The notes under the pieces: model-generated
Database searches by the model: none
Told to the model about the DNA's origin: nothing
Seen by the model: the letters and a program-made list of their open reading frames with translations, nothing else
Program-made: the position numbers and the translations under genes
Source: Lachnospiraceae bacterium
Lineage (GTDB): Bacteria; Bacillota; Clostridia; Lachnospirales; Lachnospiraceae
Direction: 5' to 3'
Length of the DNA: 64,000 nucleotides
NCBI GenBank assembly: GCA_902363665.1
Contig: CABJAW010000005.1
Coordinates: 62,001 to 126,000, forward strand
In this document: positions 8,248-18,011 of the stretch, in pieces
Numbering within the stretch: position 1 is the first letter of the stretch
How the letters are laid out: each line of letters begins with the position of its first letter

Positions 8248-8692
8248 ACGCCTGACTTAAATGCGAATTGTGATACCGTCCGTCGAATGTGACGTCCTCG
8301 CCGAACCAGGCAGGCGGCGCGAAGCGGTTTGCCTGTTCCTCATTTTCAAATTCGACCTCGACGATGCGAAGACCCTCATGACGTCCCTCAAAAATATCGA
8401 GTTCTGCCTTGAGGTTTTCCGTGTCAAGCGGAATCACGTAGCGTTTTTTTGTGATGACGATGCCATCTGCTTTCGGGAGCAGGTGCCCGTAGCTTTCTCT
8501 GGTGAGCGGAAGGTTGTATTCCTCGCGCGCCATCATGCCGCTTCCTTTATAAGTAAGGATAAAATCGTCGTCCTGCCTGCGGATGCGTACGACCGGGGAT
8601 GTACACAGGTAAGCCTGTTCGATGAGATGGCACGGATAGGAAGAGAGATTTTCCGGCAGAGCCGGAACAAGAAATTTGCGTTCGATTTCCAT
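8246..8692 (-). CDS. CYTH domain protein
   Basis: A 148-residue protein of the CYTH (adenylate cyclase CyaB / thiamine triphosphatase) superfamily. The N-terminus MEIERKFLV carries the E-x-E-x-K signature that binds metal and triphosphate. Later alternating charged residues (R-I-R-R-Q, Y-K-G, K-K-R-Y, E-L-D-I-F-E-G) fit the beta strands of the triphosphate tunnel. It lacks a fused CHAD domain. Bacterial stand-alone members are mostly inorganic tripolyphosphatases; the actual substrate cannot be read from sequence. Its 3' end overlaps the terminator at 8197-8247. Divergent from the DJ-1 gene. Confidence 0.88.
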   Translation of the reverse strand: MEIERKFLVPALPENLSSYPCHLIEQAYLCTSPVVRIRRQDDDFILTYKGSGMMAREEYNLPLTRESYGHLLPKADGIVITKKRYVIPLDTENLKAELDIFEGRHEGLRIVEVEFENEEQANRFAPPAWFGEDVTFDGRYHNSHLSQA

Positions 8693-8789
8693 GATGAGAT
8701 ACGTCCTTTCTTAATGTTCTGCTGTCTGTTTCAGTTTCATTTTTTATACAGTATATCCCGTTTTAAAGGAAAAATCATCCCCTATTTGT

Positions 8790-8818
8790 TTGACTTTAGC
8801 GAGGCAGTCTGCTAGACT
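8790..8818 (+). promoter_or_regulatory. Sigma-A promoter of the DJ-1 gene
   Basis: TTGACT (8790-8795), a 17-base spacer, TAGACT (8813-8818). The leader is about 80 bases. Confidence 0.65.
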
Positions 8819-8903
8819 GTGCATGGTGGATCAATTTTGGAAACAGATACAATTTTCCGCCTGAATCAGGGCACGGGACATAACAGAATCGGAGGGAAAA
8901 ACC

Positions 8904-9452
8904 ATGGAAAAAGCATACGTATTTCTTGCAGACGGATTTGAGGAGATTGAAGGCCTGACCGTAGTTGATATCCTGCGCAGAGCAGGTGCAGATACACAGA
9001 CCGTGTCTGTCATGGGACGAAAGGAGATCACCGGCAGCCACCGGATCACGCTGCAGGCAGATCTTGTATTTGAGGAAACTTCTTTTGAGGATGGCACCCT
9101 GTTTGTGCTTCCTGGCGGTATGCCGGGAACAAAGCATCTCGGAGCACATGAGGGACTCACCTCTCTTTTGAAAAAAGCAGCGGCAGAGGGAAAAAGAGTG
9201 GCAGCAATCTGCGCGGCACCGAGTGTACTTGGCGATCTTGGCCTGCTGGAAGGAAAACATGCGGTCTGCTATCCGGGATTCGAGGATCGTTTAAAGGGCG
9301 CACAGGTGGAATTTACCCCGGTTGTGACTGACGGCAATATCACGACAAGCCGCGGTATGGGGACAGCAATCCCGTTTGCACTTTCCCTTGCGGCACAGCT
9401 GACAGGTACAGAAAAAGCGGAAGAACTTGCAAAAGGTATCATTTATAAGTAA
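8904..9452 (+). CDS. DJ-1/PfpI family protein (DJ-1 subfamily)
   Basis: A 182-residue flavodoxin-like protein. The nucleophile-elbow cysteine is C103 in AAICAAPSVL, and the conserved acidic partner is E16 in GFEEIEG. This is the DJ-1/YajL/ThiJ arrangement rather than the PfpI protease type. Bacterial members are linked to protection from electrophile and oxidative stress; claims of deglycase activity are disputed. The start at 8904 has GGAGGG upstream. It is a single gene with its own promoter, 138 bases before trigger factor. Confidence 0.9.
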   Translation: MEKAYVFLADGFEEIEGLTVVDILRRAGADTQTVSVMGRKEITGSHRITLQADLVFEETSFEDGTLFVLPGGMPGTKHLGAHEGLTSLLKKAAAEGKRVAAICAAPSVLGDLGLLEGKHAVCYPGFEDRLKGAQVEFTPVVTDGNITTSRGMGTAIPFALSLAAQLTGTEKAEELAKGIIYK

Positions 9453-9480
9453 AAAAAGCTGGCGTTTTCAGGGCTGTTGT

Positions 9481-9489
9481 GCTATACTA
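9481..9489 (+). promoter_or_regulatory. Extended -10 promoter of tig
   Basis: TGCTATACT (9481-9489) fits TGnTATAAT with one mismatch; no good -35. About 100 bases before the tig start, which has an AAGGAGGAA site. Confidence 0.5.
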
Positions 9490-9590
9490 TCAAAATGACT
9501 GCATATGGGTGAAGTGTGCAGTTTTTGACTGACGAAAATAGAAGACTGGTCGTCAGTGGCCGGTTTAGATTTAAGGAGGAATAGGACACA

Positions 9591-10907
9591 ATGAGTGTAC
9601 AGGTCGAAAAACAGGAAAAAAACATGGCTAAGCTGACGATTGAGGTTTCAGCAGAAGAGTTTGGAGCTGCACTGGAGAAAGCTTATCAGAAAGATAAGAA
9701 GAAAATCAACGTTCCGGGCTTCCGTAAAGGAAAAGCACCGAGAAAGATGATTGAGAAAATGTACGGCGCAGGCATCTTTTATGAGGATGCTGCAAATATC
9801 GTAATTCCGGAAGCATATGCAGCGGCTGCAAAAGAGTGCGCTGAGGAGATCGTTTCCCAGCCGCAGATCAGTGTGACACAGATCGAGGAAGGCAAGCCGT
9901 TCATCTTCACAGCAGAAGTAGCTCTGAAGCCGGCTGTAACACTTGGCGATTACAAGGGCGTTGAAGTGGAGAAATCTGTAATCGAAGTTTCCGAAGAGGA
10001 AGTAGAGAAAGAAGTAGATAAAGAACGCGAGAACAACTCCAGAATGATCGACGTGGATGACAGAGCAGTAGAGAAGGGTGATATCATCAAGCTTGACTTC
10101 GAAGGCTTTGTAGACGGCGAGGCATTCCAGGGCGGCAAGGCAGAGGATTACTCCCTGACGATCGGTTCCGGCAGCTTCATCCCGGGATTTGAGGATCAGC
10201 TGATCGGCGCAAAGATCGGTGAGGAGAAGGAAGTAAACGTTACTTTCCCGGAGGAGTATCATGAGGCAAGCCTGAAGGGTAAACCGGCTGTATTCAAGTG
10301 TACCGTAAAAGAGATCAAGGTAAAAGAGCTTCCGGCAGCAGACGACGAGTTCGCCAAGGATGTTTCCGAGTTCGACACACTGGCTGAGTACAAGGATGAT
10401 ATCCGCAGCAAGCTGGTAGAAAAGAAAGAGGCTCAGGCAAAGCGCGAGAAGCAGAATAAGGCAGTTGACAAGGCTGTTGCAAACGCACAGATGGAGATCC
10501 CGGATGCAATGGTTACCGAGCAGGTAAGACGTATGGCTGACGACTTCGCAAAAAGACTGCAGAGCCAGGGACTTACCGTTGAGCAGTACATGCAGTTCAC
10601 CGGAATGACCGCTGACAAGCTGCTGGAGCAGATGCGTCCGGAAGCACTGAAGCGCATCCAGAACAGCCTGGTACTTGAGGCAGTTGCAAAGGCTGAAAAC
10701 ATCGAGATCGGTGATGACAAGGTAAAAGAAGAGATCGAGAAGATGGCAACTGCATACAAGATGGAGTTTGACAAAGTAAACGAGCTGATCGGAGAGGCTG
10801 AGAGAGAGCAGATGAAGGCTGATCTTGCAATCCAGGCAGCAGTAGAGCTGATCGCAGATGCGGCAGTAGAGGTTGAGGCAAAAGAGGAGCCGAAGACTGA
10901 GGAGTAA
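9591..10907 (+). CDS. tig: Trigger factor
   Basis: A 438-residue ribosome-associated chaperone and peptidyl-prolyl isomerase. The N-terminal ribosome-binding domain contains the GFRKGKAPRKMIEKMYG loop (residues about 43-59), the trigger-factor signature that contacts the large subunit. The FKBP-type domain follows (about 155-245, GDIIKLDFEGFVDGEAFQGG). The C-terminal helical arms make up the rest and end in an acidic tail. Normal family length. It heads the tig-clpP-clpX-lon-engB cluster, in which nascent-chain folding and ATP-dependent proteolysis genes are grouped. Confidence 0.97.
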   Translation: MSVQVEKQEKNMAKLTIEVSAEEFGAALEKAYQKDKKKINVPGFRKGKAPRKMIEKMYGAGIFYEDAANIVIPEAYAAAAKECAEEIVSQPQISVTQIEEGKPFIFTAEVALKPAVTLGDYKGVEVEKSVIEVSEEEVEKEVDKERENNSRMIDVDDRAVEKGDIIKLDFEGFVDGEAFQGGKAEDYSLTIGSGSFIPGFEDQLIGAKIGEEKEVNVTFPEEYHEASLKGKPAVFKCTVKEIKVKELPAADDEFAKDVSEFDTLAEYKDDIRSKLVEKKEAQAKREKQNKAVDKAVANAQMEIPDAMVTEQVRRMADDFAKRLQSQGLTVEQYMQFTGMTADKLLEQMRPEALKRIQNSLVLEAVAKAENIEIGDDKVKEEIEKMATAYKMEFDKVNELIGEAEREQMKADLAIQAAVELIADAAVEVEAKEEPKTEE

Positions 10908-11002
10908 GAAATACGTTTCAAAGCCGGAGCGCTGCAGCGCAGCAATCCGGCGGGAAACTGTGCAGTGGGCGGAAGTAACCGTCTGATACAGGAGGGGATT
11001 TC

Positions 11003-11584
11003 ATGAGCTTTATACCGTACGTCATTGAACAGACCGGAAGAGGAGAGCGTTCTTATGACATCTTTTCCAGATTGCTGAATGACCGTATTATTTTTCTGGG
11101 CGAGGAAGTGACGGATGTCAGTGCAAACCTTGTGGTTGCACAGCTTCTGTTCCTTGAATCAGAAGACCCGAACAAGGATATCCAGCTGTACATCAACAGC
11201 CCGGGCGGTTCGGTGACAGCCGGCATGGCAATCTATGATACGATGAATTATGTAAAATGTGACGTTTCCACCATTTGTATGGGTATGGCGGCAAGCATGG
11301 GTGCGTTCCTGCTTGCAGGCGGCGCAAAGGGCAAGCGTTTCGCTCTGCCGAATGCGGAAATCATGATCCATCAGCCTTCCGGCGGAGCGCAGGGACAGGC
11401 AACGGATATTCAGATCGTTGCGGAGCAGATTCTTCGCACTAAGAAGAAACTGAATGAGATCCTGGCAGCAAATACCGGACAGTCACTGGAGACGATCGCT
11501 GCCGATACAGAAAGAGACAACTGGATGACGGCAGAGGAAGCAAAAGCATACGGTCTGATCGACGAACTCGTCAGATCAAGATAG
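11003..11584 (+). CDS. clpP: ATP-dependent Clp protease proteolytic subunit
   Basis: A 193-residue serine peptidase forming the tetradecameric ClpP chamber. The triad is visible at family positions: S98 (MGMAASMGA), H123 (MIHQPSGG) and D172 (ERDNW). The LYINSPGGS block (62-70) is the oxyanion region. The short N-terminal axial-loop segment before IPYVIEQT suggests little or no propeptide. The start has GGAGGGGAT upstream. It follows tig by 95 bases and precedes clpX by 74 bases. Confidence 0.97.
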   Translation: MSFIPYVIEQTGRGERSYDIFSRLLNDRIIFLGEEVTDVSANLVVAQLLFLESEDPNKDIQLYINSPGGSVTAGMAIYDTMNYVKCDVSTICMGMAASMGAFLLAGGAKGKRFALPNAEIMIHQPSGGAQGQATDIQIVAEQILRTKKKLNEILAANTGQSLETIAADTERDNWMTAEEAKAYGLIDELVRSR

Positions 11585-11658
11585 GTATAAAATGGGGCTG
11601 TTGCAAGGAGTATTGTGACAGTCCCAAAGTTGGTTATAAATAATAAAGAGGTGTGAAC

Positions 11659-12945
11659 ATGCCGGGAAAAAACGGGGAAAAAATCAGATGTTCCTTCTGT
11701 AACAAGACAGAGGACCAGGTGCGCAAGCTGATCGCAGGCCCAAGCGGGGTCTATATCTGTGATGAGTGTGTGGAAATCTGTTCGGAGATTATAGAAGAGG
11801 AACTGGAAGATGAATACACGGCAGAGAATGATCAGGAGATCAATCTGCTGAAGCCTGCACAGATCAAGGAATTTCTGGATGAGTATGTCATTGGTCAGGA
11901 TGAGGCAAAGAAGGCGCTTGCTGTTGCTGTGTATAATCACTACAAGAGAATTACCAGCGGAAAATATCTCGACGTGGAGCTGCAGAAGAGTAATATTCTG
12001 ATGCTTGGACCGACCGGATCAGGAAAGACGATGCTGGCACAGACGCTGGCCCGCCTTCTGAATGTACCGTTTGCGATCGCAGACGCGACTTCACTGACCG
12101 AGGCAGGATACGTAGGAGAAGACGTAGAGAATATTCTTCTGAAAATTATTCAGGCAGCAGAGTATGACATTAAAAAAGCAGAATACGGTATCATTTATAT
12201 CGATGAGATAGATAAGATCACGAGAAAATCGGAAAATGCATCGATCACACGTGATGTTTCCGGAGAAGGCGTACAGCAGGCACTTTTAAAGATCCTGGAA
12301 GGCACGGTTGCATCCGTTCCGCCGCAGGGCGGCCGGAAGCATCCGCATCAGGAACTTCTGCAGATCGATACGACGAATATCCTGTTCATCTGCGGAGGCG
12401 CCTTTGAGGGGCTGGAGAAGATCATTGAGTCACGTCTGGACCGCAAGGGCATTGGTTTCAATTCCGAGCTCGGCGAGAAGGAGCAGCACAACGTAGGCGA
12501 AGTGCTGAAAAAAGCGTTGCCGCAGGATTTCATCAAGTTCGGTATGATTCCGGAGTTTATGGGACGTGTGCCGGTAGTGGTATCGCTTGACGAGCTGGAT
12601 AAGGATGCGCTGGTACGGATCCTGACCGAACCGAAAAATGCGATTATCAAGCAGTATCAGGGACTTTTTGGACTGGATGATGTAGAGCTGACTTTTACAC
12701 CGGAAGCGGTGGAAGCGATTGCAGACAAGACCATCAAACGTAAGACCGGAGCAAGAGGTCTGCGTGCGATCATGGAGAACGTAATGATGGATCTGATGTT
12801 CAAAATCCCGTCCGATGAGACGATCGCAACGTGTACGATCACGAAAGACACGGTGGAAGGAACCGGGGAGCCGGAACTGACTTATCGTGAAGAAGTGCGT
12901 GGAAGAAGGAAGCACAGAATCAGCAAGATCGAAGAAACGGCATAA
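11659..12945 (+). CDS. clpX: ClpX ATPase, substrate-recognition subunit of ClpXP
   Basis: A 428-residue AAA+ unfoldase. The N-terminal zinc-binding domain has C11-x2-C14 and C34-x2-C37. Walker A GPTGSGKT lies near residue 117, pore loop GYVGED near 152, and Walker [11 protein letters not shown] near 179. An IGF-type loop (KGIGFNSE), which docks on ClpP, is near residue 264. I prefer ATG 11659 over GTG 11653, because the GTG almost touches the ribosome binding site. Sits directly behind clpP. Confidence 0.97.
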   Translation: MPGKNGEKIRCSFCNKTEDQVRKLIAGPSGVYICDECVEICSEIIEEELEDEYTAENDQEINLLKPAQIKEFLDEYVIGQDEAKKALAVAVYNHYKRITSGKYLDVELQKSNILMLGPTGSGKTMLAQTLARLLNVPFAIADATSLTEAGYVGEDVENILLKIIQAAEYDIKKAEYGIIYIDEIDKITRKSENASITRDVSGEGVQQALLKILEGTVASVPPQGGRKHPHQELLQIDTTNILFICGGAFEGLEKIIESRLDRKGIGFNSELGEKEQHNVGEVLKKALPQDFIKFGMIPEFMGRVPVVVSLDELDKDALVRILTEPKNAIIKQYQGLFGLDDVELTFTPEAVEAIADKTIKRKTGARGLRAIMENVMMDLMFKIPSDETIATCTITKDTVEGTGEPELTYREEVRGRRKHRISKIEETA

Positions 12946-13286
12946 AATTCAGAGGCAGACTCTGAAACATAAATAAATATGTGTGAGCAGGCTGCATCCG
13001 GCTGCCCCGATCCTGAAAGCAGCTGCCATTTTGAAGAATTTCTGACTGGAAAATTTTTCTGTAAATGGCAGTAAGCAGGTGCGGACAGAAGGGGGTAGCC
13101 TGTATTATTATAAAAAGGTAACTGTATAGCAGAAGAATTAAAGAAAATAGTTGCAATTCACTATGCCAGGACTTGCAAGAACTCTTTTCTGACTCAGGGA
13201 AAAAGCATGTCATGGTTGTAAGAGGAAATTGCAAAGTTTTCTTTGATACGAAGTTTGTGTAGGTAAGAAAAACGAGGAAACAGAAA
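12946..13286. other. Gene-free stretch between clpX and lon
   Basis: 341 bases without a supported ORF. The only structure seen is a 9-bp inverted repeat CTGCCATTT/AAATGGCAG (13023-13031, 13063-13071). No CtsR- or HrcA-like operator was recognised. Confidence 0.5.
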
Positions 13287-15605
13287 ATGGACGAAATGAT
13301 AAGGACACTGCCGATGATTCCGCTGCGCGGACTGACTGTGCTGCCGCTCATGATAGTCAATTTTGATATCAGCCGGGAAAAATCGATCCGTGCGGTGGAA
13401 GCTGCAATGGAGCAGGATCAGACGATTTTTCTTGTGACACAGAGAGATCCGGAGGAGAATCAGCCGGGAATTGATGGACTTTACCATACCGGAACTGTGG
13501 CAAAGATCAAAAATATTGCAAAGCTTCCGAAAAATATTGTGCGTGTAATGGTAGAAGGTGTTGGAAGGGGTCATTTACTTGCCATGCAGGAAGGCGCAGG
13601 GTATTTACTCGGACAGGCTGAGATTTCAGAGGAAGAAAAAACACAGTTTGACGAGCTGACAAAGACTGCCATGGTGCGGGCACTGCAGGACCTGCTGGGA
13701 CGCTACGGACAGATCAACCAGAAATTCGGTAAAGATATGATGCAGCAGCTGATGACGATTTCGGATGTGGAAACGCTGGTTGCAGAAGCGGGTGCGCATC
13801 TTCCGCTCTTTTATGAGGAGCGGCAGCGGATTCTCGACGCGGAAAATTTTTCTGACCGCTATGACGCATTGTGCACCGTGATTGCGAATGAGGTAGAGAT
13901 CATTCAGATCCGCAATGAGCTGCAGCAAAAAGTAAAAGAGCGGGTCGACAAGAATCAGAAGGAATACATTCTGCGGGAACAGCTGAAAGTGATTCAGCAG
14001 GAGCTTGGAGAGGATACGCTGCTTACCGATGTGGAAAATTACAAAAAACAGGCGGAAGCACTCACTGCTTCTGATGAAGTGAAGAAGAAAATCATCAAAG
14101 AGGCGGAGCATCTGAAGAGTCTCGGGGGAAGTTCGGCGGAAAGTTCGGTGTTGCGCGGCTACATTGAGACGCTTCTGGAGCTGCCGTGGGATAAGGTCTC
14201 AAAGGACAATCAGGATCTGAAAAATGCGGCACGTGTGCTGGATGAAGACCACTACGGACTGGAAAAGGTGAAGGAGCGTGTGCTGGAATTTCTGGCGGTG
14301 CGTACGCTTACAAATGGCGGTGACAGCCCGATCCTCTGCCTGGCAGGCCCTCCGGGAACAGGTAAGACCTCGATCGCGCGCTCGATTGCACGGGCACTTG
14401 ATAAAAAATATGTCCGGATCAGTCTGGGCGGTGTGCGTGATGAGGCGGAGATCCGCGGTCACAGACGAACGTACGTCGGAGCGATGCCGGGACGTCTCGC
14501 AAACGGACTGAAGCAGGCCGGTGTGAAAAACCCGCTGATGCTGCTTGATGAGATCGACAAGGTGAGCAGCGATTACAAGGGAGATACGGCATCGGCCCTT
14601 CTGGAGGTGCTGGATTCGGAGCAGAACTGCCGGTTTCGTGATCATTATGTGGAGCTTCCGCTTGATCTTTCGGAGGTGCTGTTTATTGCAACCGCAAATG
14701 ATCTGCACGCAATTCCGCGGCCGCTGCTTGACCGTATGGAGATCATTGAGGTTTCAAGCTATACGGCAAATGAAAAATTCCACATTGCAAAGGAGCATCT
14801 GATTCCGAAACAGCTTAAGCGAAACGGCCTGAAAAAAGAACAGCTGACGATCACGAAATCCGCGCTGGAGGATCTGATTGAGCTGTATACAAAGGAGGCC
14901 GGTGTGCGTCAGCTGGAGCGCAGGATCGGTGAGATCTGCCGGAAAGCAGCGCGTAAGACCCTGGAGGAGCATGTGGAGACGGTGCGTGTGACCGGAAAAA
15001 ATCTCGAAAGCTTCCTTGGAAGAAAAATATATACATTTAAAAAGCGAAATGAGAAGAACGATATCGGTATTGTACGGGGGCTTGCATGGACGAGCGTTGG
15101 CGGTGACACGCTTCAGATTGAAGTAAATACGATGCCGGGCAAGGGAGAATTCCTTCTGACCGGTCAGCTTGGGGATGTTATGAAAGAATCAGCGCGTACG
15201 GCGATCAGCTATGTACGCTCTGTAAGCGGAAAATATCATATTGATCCGGAATTTTTTGCAAAAAATGATATCCATATTCATATACCGGAGGGTGCAGTAC
15301 CGAAGGACGGTCCGTCGGCAGGTATCACGATGGCGACGGCAATCCTTTCTGCGATTACGAAGATTCCGGTGCGTGCGGATGTTGCGATGACCGGAGAGAT
15401 CACTCTGCGCGGACGTGTGCTGCCGATAGGAGGTCTCAAAGAAAAGCTCCTTGCCGCAAACCAGGCCGGGATGAAGACGGTAATTGTGCCGTCACAGAAT
15501 AAAGCAGATGTCGAAGAAATCTCTGAGGAGATCAAGAAGGGGATGGAGATCGTTTACGCGGAGGGCATGAAAGAAGTGCTGAAGACGGCGCTGGAGCATG
15601 TCTGA
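13287..15605 (+). CDS. lon: ATP-dependent protease Lon
   Basis: A 772-residue LonA-type protease. The N-terminal substrate-binding domain begins with [15 protein letters not shown]. The AAA+ module has Walker A GPPGTGKT near residue 354 and Walker [11 protein letters not shown] near 415. The C-terminal peptidase domain has the catalytic serine in KDGPSAG (about 678) and the catalytic lysine in [10 protein letters not shown] (about 720). It is a little shorter than E. coli Lon but usual for Clostridia. It degrades misfolded and regulatory proteins in the cytoplasm. The start has GAGGAAAC upstream. Confidence 0.97.
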   Translation: MDEMIRTLPMIPLRGLTVLPLMIVNFDISREKSIRAVEAAMEQDQTIFLVTQRDPEENQPGIDGLYHTGTVAKIKNIAKLPKNIVRVMVEGVGRGHLLAMQEGAGYLLGQAEISEEEKTQFDELTKTAMVRALQDLLGRYGQINQKFGKDMMQQLMTISDVETLVAEAGAHLPLFYEERQRILDAENFSDRYDALCTVIANEVEIIQIRNELQQKVKERVDKNQKEYILREQLKVIQQELGEDTLLTDVENYKKQAEALTASDEVKKKIIKEAEHLKSLGGSSAESSVLRGYIETLLELPWDKVSKDNQDLKNAARVLDEDHYGLEKVKERVLEFLAVRTLTNGGDSPILCLAGPPGTGKTSIARSIARALDKKYVRISLGGVRDEAEIRGHRRTYVGAMPGRLANGLKQAGVKNPLMLLDEIDKVSSDYKGDTASALLEVLDSEQNCRFRDHYVELPLDLSEVLFIATANDLHAIPRPLLDRMEIIEVSSYTANEKFHIAKEHLIPKQLKRNGLKKEQLTITKSALEDLIELYTKEAGVRQLERRIGEICRKAARKTLEEHVETVRVTGKNLESFLGRKIYTFKKRNEKNDIGIVRGLAWTSVGGDTLQIEVNTMPGKGEFLLTGQLGDVMKESARTAISYVRSVSGKYHIDPEFFAKNDIHIHIPEGAVPKDGPSAGITMATAILSAITKIPVRADVAMTGEITLRGRVLPIGGLKEKLLAANQAGMKTVIVPSQNKADVEEISEEIKKGMEIVYAEGMKEVLKTALEHV

Positions 15606-15828
15606 AAATAAGAGGAGATTATTTTTGGACATGCGCTCACATGCACAGGCCGGAGATCGGACGGAAGAACTGTGCAAAACCAGGTATTTGTACAGTAAAA
15701 ATGTGGAAAGACCATTGGTTTGGCAGTGAGTGTGTGGAAAAGTTATGACCAGAACAGCGAAAAGTGGAAATCTCTGTCCGAAAATGAATAACAGGTGGAA
15801 TAGAGAAATAAATGAGAGGAGCGGACAA

Positions 15829-16449
15829 ATGGTTATCAAGCAGGTAAATCTGGAAACGGTATGTGGTATCACGAGTGTGCTTCCGAAAAATCAGAAGCCG
15901 GAGGTTGCATTTGCCGGAAAATCGAACGTCGGAAAATCGTCCCTGATTAACAGTCTGGTGAACCGCAAAGCGCTGGCGCGTACGAGTTCGCAGCCGGGCA
16001 AGACGCAGACCATTAATTTTTATAATGTAAATGAAACGATGTATCTTGTGGATCTTCCGGGCTACGGTTACGCGAAAGTGCCGCAGAGTGAAAAAGAGAA
16101 GTGGGGAAAGCTGATCGAACGGTATCTGCATGGCTCGCAGCAGCTCCGCGCAGTTTTTCTTCTGATCGATATCCGTCATGAGCCAGGCGCAAATGATAAG
16201 ATCATGTATGAATGGATCTGTCACAATGGTTATGAGCCGATCATCATTGCGACGAAACTGGATAAGATCAAGCGCAGCCAGATCCAAAAGCAGGTAAAGC
16301 TGATCCGTGAGGGGCTGAAAGTACGCCCGGGCACACAGATCATTCCGTTTTCTTCCGAGACGAAGCAGGGAGTGGCGGAAGTGTGGAATCTGATGGAGTC
16401 GTTATGTTTTGCGGAAGAGAAGCAGGCAGAAACGCAGGACGAGGCATGA
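15829..16449 (+). CDS. engB: Ribosome-biogenesis GTPase YsxC/EngB
   Basis: A 206-residue TRAFAC GTPase needed for large-subunit assembly. G1 is GKSNVGKSSL (residues about 30-39), the G2 threonine lies in QPGKTQTINF, G3 is DLPGYG, and G4 is TKLDK. The start at 15829 has GAGAGGAG seven to ten bases upstream. Upstream in-frame codons back to 15730 look non-coding. lon followed by engB is a widely conserved neighbour pair in Firmicutes. Confidence 0.95.
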   Translation: MVIKQVNLETVCGITSVLPKNQKPEVAFAGKSNVGKSSLINSLVNRKALARTSSQPGKTQTINFYNVNETMYLVDLPGYGYAKVPQSEKEKWGKLIERYLHGSQQLRAVFLLIDIRHEPGANDKIMYEWICHNGYEPIIIATKLDKIKRSQIQKQVKLIREGLKVRPGTQIIPFSSETKQGVAEVWNLMESLCFAEEKQAETQDEA

Positions 16450-16509
16450 TGAAGAGGACAAAAATCAGGCTGTACGGATGCGGGAATGCCATATAAAGCA
16501 TCTGATGTA

Positions 16510-16545
16510 AAGTTAAAGTGGATATCCGCAATCTGCTTCGCTATG
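16510..16545 (-). repeat. Dispersed palindromic repeat, copy 3 (degenerate)
   Basis: On the minus strand it reads TAGCGAAGCAGATTGCGGAT followed by ATCCACTTTAACT; this differs from the consensus core at a few positions. It lies just before the engB/hemolysin III terminator. Confidence 0.6.
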
Positions 16546-16568
16546 CTAAAAAAATACAGAAGAGAAAA

Positions 16569-16627
16569 CAGAGAAAACAGGTCTTTCTGAATTTATCATC
16601 AGAAAGACCTGTTTTCTCTGTTTTTTT
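16569..16627. terminator. Strong bidirectional terminator
   Basis: A perfect 22-bp stem (16569-16590 with 16599-16620), an 8-base loop and T7. It separates the convergent engB and hemolysin III genes. Confidence 0.93.
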
Positions 16628-16677
16628 ACGCTGTTTTACCAGCTTATGAAATACCGGATCCGTTTGCAATTACAATA

Positions 16678-17328
16678 TCACAGCAGATAAAAATACATGC
16701 AGATAAAATGGCAGATGCTTCCACCCATCACAAAGAGATGAAAAATCTCATGTGATCCGAAGCCCTTGTGGCGTGCGTTGAAAATCGGAAGTTTCAGCGC
16801 ATAAATGACACCACCCACGGTATAGAGCAGGCCGCCGGCGAGCAGCCAGAAAAATGCCGGACGAGGCAGTGTATGGAGCAGCTGACCGAATACGGAGAGG
16901 CAGGACCAGCCCATTGCCACATATATAATAGAAGAAACGTATTTCGGACAGGTCACCCAGAAGAGCTTAAACAGCATTCCTGCAGCGGCGATCACCCAGA
17001 CTGTAACAAGCAGCCGATGGCCGTCCACCGGATTTAAGACGAGCAGGCAGACCGGCGTGTAGGAACCGGCGATCAGTACAAAGATCATCATATGATCAAT
17101 TTTCTGAAAAAACCGCAGGCTGTGCCCTTGCAGATTGACGGAGTGGTACAGGGTGCTGGCGGTATAGAGCAGGATCATACTTGTCATAAAGACTGCCATC
17201 GCGATGATGCCGGCTCGTGTGGAGACGAGAGAAGCCTTGACCAGCATCGGAATTGTAGCAAAAATGGCGAGCACCATGCCGATAAAATGAGTGATGGCGC
17301 TGCCCGGTTCACGGATTGTGATTGTCAT
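16678..17328 (-). CDS. Hemolysin III / YqfA-type PAQR membrane protein
   Basis: A 216-residue seven-helix membrane protein. It has the family blocks ITHFIGMVL in the first helix, TLYHS, HMMIFVLIAGSYTPV, and HEIFHLFVMGGSICHF near the end; the histidines of these blocks bind zinc in the PAQR fold. The start at 17328 has GGAGGT seven bases upstream; a further ATG eight codons earlier lacks one. Bacterial members are called hemolysin III, but toxin activity is not established for most. They probably act in membrane lipid homeostasis. Confidence 0.9.
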   Translation of the reverse strand: MTITIREPGSAITHFIGMVLAIFATIPMLVKASLVSTRAGIIAMAVFMTSMILLYTASTLYHSVNLQGHSLRFFQKIDHMMIFVLIAGSYTPVCLLVLNPVDGHRLLVTVWVIAAAGMLFKLFWVTCPKYVSSIIYVAMGWSCLSVFGQLLHTLPRPAFFWLLAGGLLYTVGGVIYALKLPIFNARHKGFGSHEIFHLFVMGGSICHFICMYFYLL

Positions 17329-17744
17329 AGAAAACACCTCCTGGAAAGTCAAAGGATATCTGTTTTAATATGTGTGCGTTTCAACTCTGCGAAAACCATG
17401 TCATATAGTTTTTAAAACTACATGTGTTATGCGCATAGTATCACAGAAAAAAGAGGGTGTCAAGAGTAAACTTTACATGCAGGAATTTTTTGCAGAATTG
17501 TTATAGAAGCAGGCAGTGAAAGCGGATTGCGTGTCTGCGGTTTGGCTTTTGCAAAAGCGGAGAAAGACTAAATGAGAAGAAACAGATTGTGATAAGAGGC
17601 GAAAATACAAAACAGAGAAAATGGATGACCGAAATAGTATATTGAGAAAAATGAATCGATATCCGTCGAATTATCCAAGGAAAGACCGCTTAAGAGAAAA
17701 ATTTTGCCAGTTCTGCCGAAAAAAGTTTTCATTCCCGTTTTTAT
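17329..17744. other. Gene-free stretch upstream of the nucleoside transporter
   Basis: No supported ORF. Bases 17520-17550 (AAGCGGATTGCG then TGCGGTTTGGCTT) may be a worn copy of the palindromic repeat. Confidence 0.4.
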
Positions 17745-17773
17745 TTGACAAGCAGGAATGAAGTTGCTAAACT
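17745..17773 (+). promoter_or_regulatory. Sigma-A promoter of the nucleoside transporter operon
   Basis: TTGACA (17745-17750), a 17-base spacer, TAAACT (17768-17773). It is directly followed by the riboswitch. Confidence 0.8.
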
Positions 17774-17789
17774 TTAATCAAGTATTGTT

Positions 17790-17909
17790 ATCCGATATAA
17801 GTCTGTGAAGAAGGTTCAGACGTTTCTACCGCACGCCGTTCAGTTGCGACTATTGGGTGGATGTAAATCGTCTGCAGATGTACAGAAGAATTTTGTACAT
17901 CTGCTTTTT
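17790..17909 (+). promoter_or_regulatory. Guanine-class purine riboswitch with terminator
   Basis: The aptamer is 17790-17858. P1 pairs 17790-17797 with 17851-17858. J1/2 is ATATAA, J2/3 is GTTTCTACC (17822-17830), and J3/1 is GACTAT, with C at the position that selects guanine over adenine. L2 ends in GG and L3 begins with CC, the pairs of the loop-loop contact. The P2 and P3 tips are weaker than usual. An 11-bp terminator stem (17874-17884 with 17894-17904) and T5 follow, so ligand binding most likely stops transcription of the transporter genes. Confidence 0.9.
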
Positions 17910-18011
17910 CGTTGTCAGAATTGTCAGAATCAGAAAAAGATCTGATCTGTGCAAACGATATGTTCCTGCATGGTTTTATATCGGTATCACATCAAGAAAG
18001 GGAGAAAAGAC

